Below, piece after piece: positions 6,076 to 9,924 of a stretch of 9,924 nucleotides of DNA. Below the pieces are notes generated by a model. It saw only the letters and a program-made list of their open reading frames with translations. It was not told where the DNA came from and made no database searches. The number at the start of each line of letters is the position of its first letter. Position 1 is the stretch's first letter. The stretch is from NCBI GenBank assembly GCA_023392035.1, contig JAEVZY010000268.1, positions 1 to 9,924 on the forward strand. Reading direction: 5' to 3'. Source of the DNA: Pseudomonadota bacterium. GTDB lineage: Bacteria > Pseudomonadota > Gammaproteobacteria > Burkholderiales > Burkholderiaceae_D. The position numbers and the translations under genes were made by a program.

Positions 6076-7448
6076 GATTGCGCACTCTCCGGCGCCGCCT
6101 CGGACGGACCGCCCTGGTCGGGCTTGCGGGTGCGCCGGCGGCGCCGTTTCCTGGCCGCGCCTTCATCGCCCTGTTTCTTCGCTTTCTGGGCGATCAGGGC
6201 TTCGCGGCCGGGACCATCTGCATTCTGGAACTCGCTCCACCAGTCGCCGATTTCCTGCTCGATCTCACCGGAGGCGCAACGCAGCATCAAAAAGTCGTAG
6301 CCGGCGCGAAAGCGCAGATGCTCCAACAGCTTGTAGGGCGACTTGCCCACACGCCGGTCAAAGCGCGGCTGCATGGCCCAGATCTCGCGCATGTCGGCCG
6401 CGATCTTGCGCTGGATGGCCAAGGTGTCGGTTTGGGTTTCCAATACATCGTCGGCGGCCAGGTGCAGCGCCGGCAGCGAATGTTCGCCGGCCGCTTCATA
6501 GGCTTTCCACTTCTCCAGCACCTGGTGCCACAGCAGCGAGGCAAACAGGAAGCCGGGCGATACCGGCTTGCCCTGGCGCACGCGTTCGTCGGTATTGGCC
6601 AGTGCCAGCCGCACGAACTTTTCGCCCAGCGGCTGTTCCAGCACCACGTCCAGGAGCGGCAGCAAGCCATGGTGCAGGCCTTCCTTGCGCAACTGCGTCA
6701 GGCAGGCCATGGCGTGGCCCGACAGCAGCAGCTTGAGCATTTCGTCGAACACGCGCGCGGCCGGCACGTTGTTGACCAGCGGCGCCATCACCTGGATCGG
6801 TTCGCGCGTGGCCTGGTCGATTTCAAACTTGAGCTTGGCGGCAAAGCGCACCACGCGCAGCATGCGCACCGGGTCTTCGCGATAGCGTGCTTCGGGCGGA
6901 CCGATCATGCGCAGCTTTTTGGCGCGGATGTCGGCAATGCCCTGGTGGTAATCGAGCACCGTCTGCGCCGCCGGATCGTAGTACATGGCGTTGATGGTGA
7001 AGTCGCGCCGCACCGCGTCTTCATGTTGCTCGCCGAAGGTGTTGTCGCGCAGCACGCGCCCGTGTTCGTCCTTCGGTGCGTCGCCGGCGGCGGCGCCGCG
7101 GAAGGTGGTGACTTCGATCAGTTCCTGGCCGAACATCACATGCACGATCTGGAAGCGGCGGCCGATGATGAAGGCGCGCCGGAACAGTTTCTTGACTTCT
7201 TCCGGCGTGGCGTTGGTGGCGACGTCGAAGTCCTTGGGCTTGACGCCCAACAGCAGGTCGCGCACCGCGCCGCCCACCAGGAAAGCCTTGAAGCCGGCCT
7301 GTTGCAGGGTCTGGGTCACGCGCAGCGCATGCGAGGACACCAGGCCCGGATCGATGCCGTGTTCCTTGGGCCCCAGCACCACGGGTGCGGTAGCGGAGGC
7401 CGGGTCTTGTTTCTTGCCCAGTATGCGGCGGATAAGCTTTTTGATCAT
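6072..7448 (-). CDS. pcnB: Poly(A) polymerase I (PcnB)
   Basis: Adds 3' poly(A) tails to RNAs and so marks them for exonuclease decay; also affects plasmid copy number through antisense RNA turnover. The 458-residue protein shows the class II nucleotidyltransferase head GGAVRDLLLG (59-68), the metal-binding DFD (D73, D75) and E112 in IEVTTF. RRDFTINAM (147-155) and the RYREDPVRMLR (188-198) RNA-binding region follow. The basic tail ARKRRRRRTRK (432-442) is typical of bacterial poly(A) polymerases, as against tRNA CCA-adding enzymes. The E. coli-like motif KPKDFDVATNATPEEVKKLF also favours PcnB over Cca. Overlaps are ATGA at both ends, with the HAD gene before and folK after. The start at 7448 directly precedes the basic MIKKLIRRILGKK typical of the family. 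Confidence 0.96.
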   Translation of the reverse strand: MIKKLIRRILGKKQDPASATAPVVLGPKEHGIDPGLVSSHALRVTQTLQQAGFKAFLVGGAVRDLLLGVKPKDFDVATNATPEEVKKLFRRAFIIGRRFQIVHVMFGQELIEVTTFRGAAAGDAPKDEHGRVLRDNTFGEQHEDAVRRDFTINAMYYDPAAQTVLDYHQGIADIRAKKLRMIGPPEARYREDPVRMLRVVRFAAKLKFEIDQATREPIQVMAPLVNNVPAARVFDEMLKLLLSGHAMACLTQLRKEGLHHGLLPLLDVVLEQPLGEKFVRLALANTDERVRQGKPVSPGFLFASLLWHQVLEKWKAYEAAGEHSLPALHLAADDVLETQTDTLAIQRKIAADMREIWAMQPRFDRRVGKSPYKLLEHLRFRAGYDFLMLRCASGEIEQEIGDWWSEFQNADGPGREALIAQKAKKQGDEGAARKRRRRRTRKPDQGGPSEAAPESAQS

Positions 7449-8110
7449 GCGAACAGGTTCATAACGGCCCAGCCATGCTGCAAGGCGTGCGCGCGCAGCT
7501 TTTCATTGGGATTGGTCGCAACCGGATCGGTCACAACCGACAACAGCGGCAAGTCGTTGTGCGAGTCGCTGTAAAAGGTGCTGCGTTCGAATTGTGCCAG
7601 TGTTGTGCCGCGGCTTTGCAGCCAGTCATGCAAATGCTTGACCTTGCCTTCGCCGTGGGTGGGTGCACCCTTGATCCTGCCGGTGATATTGCCGGCGCTG
7701 TCGGTTTCGGGTTCGGCCGAAATCAGGTGATCGACGCCGAAACAGGCGGCGATCGGGCCGGTGACGAAGCTGTTGGTGGCGCTGATGATGGCGGTCAGGT
7801 CGCCGGCGCGCTTGTGCTTTTCCACCAGGGCCAGCGCCTGCGGCTTGATCGGCAGGATCACTTCCTGCATGAACTGGCGATGCCAGAGATCGAGCTGGGT
7901 GCGCGGGAACCTGGCCAGGGTGTCGAAGGCGAAATGCAGATAGGCCACCGGGTCCAGGGTGCCGGCCAGATATTGCTCGAAGAATTCGCGGTTGCTGCGC
8001 TCGAAGCTTTCACTGTCGACCGCGCCCAGGCGCACCAGGAATTGCCCCCATTCGAAGTCGGAATCGACCGGAAGCAGCGTGTAGTCAAGATCGAAAATTG
8101 CCAGGTTCAT
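7445..8110 (-). CDS. HAD-superfamily subfamily IB phosphatase (SerB/CicA-like)
   Basis: A 221-residue cytoplasmic phosphatase candidate. Motif I is FDLDYT (6-11) with nucleophile D7 and acid/base D9, motif II is S110 in ISATNS, motif III is K156, and motif IV is SDSHND (D182, D186). An all-alpha C1 cap fits between motifs I and II. This arrangement is the HAD-IB (TIGR01490-like) group, close to phosphoserine phosphatase and CicA. The physiological substrate cannot be determined; phosphoserine is possible, but the protein lacks the N-terminal ACT region of SerB. ATGA overlaps join it to hda upstream and pcnB downstream. Confidence 0.9.
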   Translation of the reverse strand: MNLAIFDLDYTLLPVDSDFEWGQFLVRLGAVDSESFERSNREFFEQYLAGTLDPVAYLHFAFDTLARFPRTQLDLWHRQFMQEVILPIKPQALALVEKHKRAGDLTAIISATNSFVTGPIAACFGVDHLISAEPETDSAGNITGRIKGAPTHGEGKVKHLHDWLQSRGTTLAQFERSTFYSDSHNDLPLLSVVTDPVATNPNEKLRAHALQHGWAVMNLFA

Positions 8111-8796
8111 CGAAGGTCCTGCAAGTCTCCCTGTTCCAGCAACTGCTTGAGCAGCGGCAGGGTCACCGGGCGTTTGGTTTCCAGCGAATAGCGGTCCAGC
8201 GCATCCAGCAGCGCGGAGAGCGACGCCATGTCGCGACGATAATGCGTAATTAGCCAGGGCAGGAGGCCGGGCGCGGGCTCAAAGCCGCGGCGCTTGGCGG
8301 CCACCTCCAGGGCCGACAGTTTTTCTTCATCGGTCAGACCTTGCACATGGTAGACCAGTCCCCAGCCGAGCCGGGTGCGCAAGTCTTCGCGCAGGGCAAG
8401 ACCGGCCGGCGGCGCGTCGCCCGCCGAGACCATGACGCCGCCCTGTTCGCGCACCTGGTTGAACAGGGCGAAAGCCGCCACTTGCTGTTCCGGCGTCAAC
8501 TGCTGCACATCATCCAGCAGCCACAGGCCGATCGCCGGAACATGAATGAATTGATCGAGGCTGCAATCCGGTCCCAGCAAGCGCGCGCTGTCGGCGGCTT
8601 GGCGCGCCGCATTGAGCAAATGGCTCTTGCCGGAACCCGGCTCGCCCCACAGGTAGACAAAACGCTGGTCGAGCTGCTTCGGGCCGGGCGCGGCCAGCTG
8701 AGGCAGCAGGCTCAATAGCTCGGCGTTGCGTCCGGTGACGAAGGTGGAAAATTCCTGCCGGTTGAGTTCGGCGATGTCCAACAACAGCTGTCTCAT
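8107..8796 (-). CDS. hda: DnaA regulatory inactivator Hda (AAA+ ATPase)
   Basis: Hda, loaded on the DNA sliding clamp, stimulates hydrolysis of DnaA-bound ATP and so prevents re-initiation of replication. The 229-residue protein is a DnaA-like AAA+ domain without the DnaA DNA-binding domain. It has Walker A GEPGSGKS (51-58), Walker B LWLLDDV (91-97), sensor 1 near VSAGDAPP (123-130), an arginine finger in DLRTRLGWG (probably R142), and sensor 2 around RRDM (187-190). The N-terminal QLLLDI (3-8) fits the position of the clamp-binding motif. A DnaA-homologous accessory protein of another type is the only alternative, and the position next to the AI-2E permease, usual in proteobacteria, argues for Hda. 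ATGA overlaps occur at both ends. Confidence 0.93.
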   Translation of the reverse strand: MRQLLLDIAELNRQEFSTFVTGRNAELLSLLPQLAAPGPKQLDQRFVYLWGEPGSGKSHLLNAARQAADSARLLGPDCSLDQFIHVPAIGLWLLDDVQQLTPEQQVAAFALFNQVREQGGVMVSAGDAPPAGLALREDLRTRLGWGLVYHVQGLTDEEKLSALEVAAKRRGFEPAPGLLPWLITHYRRDMASLSALLDALDRYSLETKRPVTLPLLKQLLEQGDLQDLR

Positions 8797-9884
8797 TGTT
8801 CCGCTTGCGAATAAAAGCTGCTGTTACGGTACTGTGCGCGCAGTTGGCGCCAGGCCACCGACAGCACCGCCGACGCCGGCAAGGCCAGCAGCACGCCGGT
8901 AAATCCGAATAGCTGGCCAAATGCCAGCAAGGCGAAAATCACGGTCAGGGGATGCAGGCCGATGCGTTCGCCCACCAGGCGCGGCGTCAGGATGAAGCCT
9001 TCCAGCACCTGGCCCAGTCCATACACCACGCTTACCACCAGCAAGGCGTGCGGCACTTCGAATTGCAGCAGTGCCGCCAGGGTCGCCAGTACCAGCCCGA
9101 GTCCAAAACCGACATAGGGGATGAACACCAGCAGGCCGGTCAGTATGCCCACCGGCAGCGCCACGTCCAGCCCGGCGATCAGGAGGGCAGCCGAATAATA
9201 GACCGCCAGGGCCAGCATCACCAGCAACTGGCCGCGCAGATACTGGGCCAGCAGATTGTCCGTTTCATGCGCCAGCGCACGCACCCGCTCCAGCCAGCGG
9301 CGCGGGATGGCATCGGCCGAGCGCGCCAGCACTGCATGCCAGTCCAGCAGCAGATAGAACAGCACCACCGGCACCAGCAGCAGGGTGGCCAGCCAGCCCA
9401 GAAGGGCGATGCCGCCGATGCGCACCGAAGCCAGGAGCGATGCCCACATGCCCTGGCTGGCATTGGCGATTTGCTCGGTCAGCAAAAACTTGATGCTCTC
9501 CAGGTCGAGCTTGACCGGTACCCCCAGCTCGCGCAGCCAGGGGCCGAAGCTGCTTTCCAGCGAGGACAGCATGCGCGGCACCTGTTCGCGCATCTGCGGC
9601 ACTTCTTTCTGCAGCACCGGCACCACGATCAGCACCAGCGCCAGCACGATGGCAAACAGGATGACCATCATTATCAGCACAGCCACCACGCGCGGCATTC
9701 GAACCGAGCCCAGGCGCAGGCCGGCCAGCCAGTCGACGCCCGGATTGAGCACGTAGGCCAGGATGGCGGCGGCAATGAAAGGCGTCAGCACCGGACCCAG
9801 CAGAACCAGCAGGGCCACCAGCAGCGCGCCGAGCGTCATCCACAGAATGGTCTGTTTTTGCTCGGAATCGATCTGGAAGGGCAT
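8793..9884 (-). CDS. AI-2E family transporter / permease (PF01594, PerM-like)
   Basis: A 363-residue polytopic inner-membrane protein. Hydrophobic stretches lie at about 13-30, 32-48, 64-90, 155-180, 218-237, 241-275, 279-298 and 310-345, with a soluble amphipathic loop (~92-150) after the third, as usual in the family. Conserved segments are FIPYVG (254-259), LTPRLVGERIGLHP (299-312) and LALPASAV (333-340). Family members have been linked to AI-2 export or Na+/H+ antiport, but most are uncharacterised. The ATG at 9884 has only a weak AAGA upstream; the next Met (16) falls in the first membrane segment. It seems to be the first gene of the cluster; only 40 bases upstream are visible. Confidence 0.9.
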   Translation of the reverse strand: MPFQIDSEQKQTILWMTLGALLVALLVLLGPVLTPFIAAAILAYVLNPGVDWLAGLRLGSVRMPRVVAVLIMMVILFAIVLALVLIVVPVLQKEVPQMREQVPRMLSSLESSFGPWLRELGVPVKLDLESIKFLLTEQIANASQGMWASLLASVRIGGIALLGWLATLLLVPVVLFYLLLDWHAVLARSADAIPRRWLERVRALAHETDNLLAQYLRGQLLVMLALAVYYSAALLIAGLDVALPVGILTGLLVFIPYVGFGLGLVLATLAALLQFEVPHALLVVSVVYGLGQVLEGFILTPRLVGERIGLHPLTVIFALLAFGQLFGFTGVLLALPASAVLSVAWRQLRAQYRNSSFYSQAEQ

Positions 9885-9924
9885 GGGTTCTTGCGAAAAC
9901 GAAAAGGGCAGCGATGGTCAGGGG

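Larger units (their letters stand above)
3762..9884 (-). other. Eight-gene housekeeping operon with coupled reading frames
   Basis: Permease-hda-HAD-pcnB-folK-DUF486-kinase-panB all run on the minus strand. Five junctions (permease/hda at 8793-8796, hda/HAD at 8107-8110, HAD/pcnB at 7445-7448, pcnB/folK at 6072-6075, DUF486/kinase at 5224-5227) are four-base ATGA overlaps. folK/DUF486 and kinase/panB are gaps of 18 and 5 bases. This argues for one transcript and coupled translation; the promoter is expected to the right of the window edge. Confidence 0.8.

Noticed and set aside
6120..6160. Arginine-rich stretch in the pcnB 3' end as possible low-complexity or frameshift artefact
   Set aside because: A basic C-terminal tail is normal for bacterial poly(A) polymerases and the frame stays intact to the ATGA overlap with folK.
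5868..7574. 568-codon open frame on the + strand
   Set aside because: It is antisense to folK, pcnB and the HAD gene, all clearly identified. Its composition (His, Gln, Arg, Gly) is that of an antisense shadow.

Overview
The window looks like the chromosome of a high-GC betaproteobacterium of the order Burkholderiales. An Oxalobacteraceae-type genome (Herbaspirillum, Collimonas or Janthinobacterium-like) is my best guess, resting on protein resemblance and on the gene order permease-hda-HAD phosphatase-pcnB-folK-deoxynucleoside kinase-panB. No mobile element, tRNA, rRNA or CRISPR array was seen. Coding density is very high; the only real intergenic gap is 234 bases (3528-3761).

Left part (1-3761): a cell-cell signalling locus of the DSF (diffusible signal factor) type. 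An RpfC-like membrane hybrid sensor kinase runs in from the left edge on the + strand with its first ~60 residues outside the window. It is followed, with overlapping reading frames, by a small heme-oxygenase-like diiron oxidase/oxygenase (HDO) candidate. Converging on them from the - strand is an RpfF-like crotonase-fold DSF synthase with both catalytic glutamates. Convergent sensor and synthase genes recall the Xanthomonas rpf cluster, but the HDO-like gene between them is not part of the classical description. It is the most interesting feature here.

Right part (3762-9884): a tightly packed - strand transcription unit of eight genes, read from right to left: AI-2E-family permease, hda (replication initiation control), HAD-IB phosphatase, pcnB (poly(A) polymerase), folK (folate synthesis), a DUF486/DMT small membrane protein, a deoxynucleoside kinase and panB (pantothenate synthesis). 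Five junctions are 4-base ATGA stop/start overlaps and the other two are gaps of 18 and 5 bases, so translational coupling is likely. rpfF lies downstream of panB in the same orientation, after the 234-base gap that should hold its own promoter. I see no canonical intrinsic terminator there, so read-through from the housekeeping unit into the signal synthase is possible.
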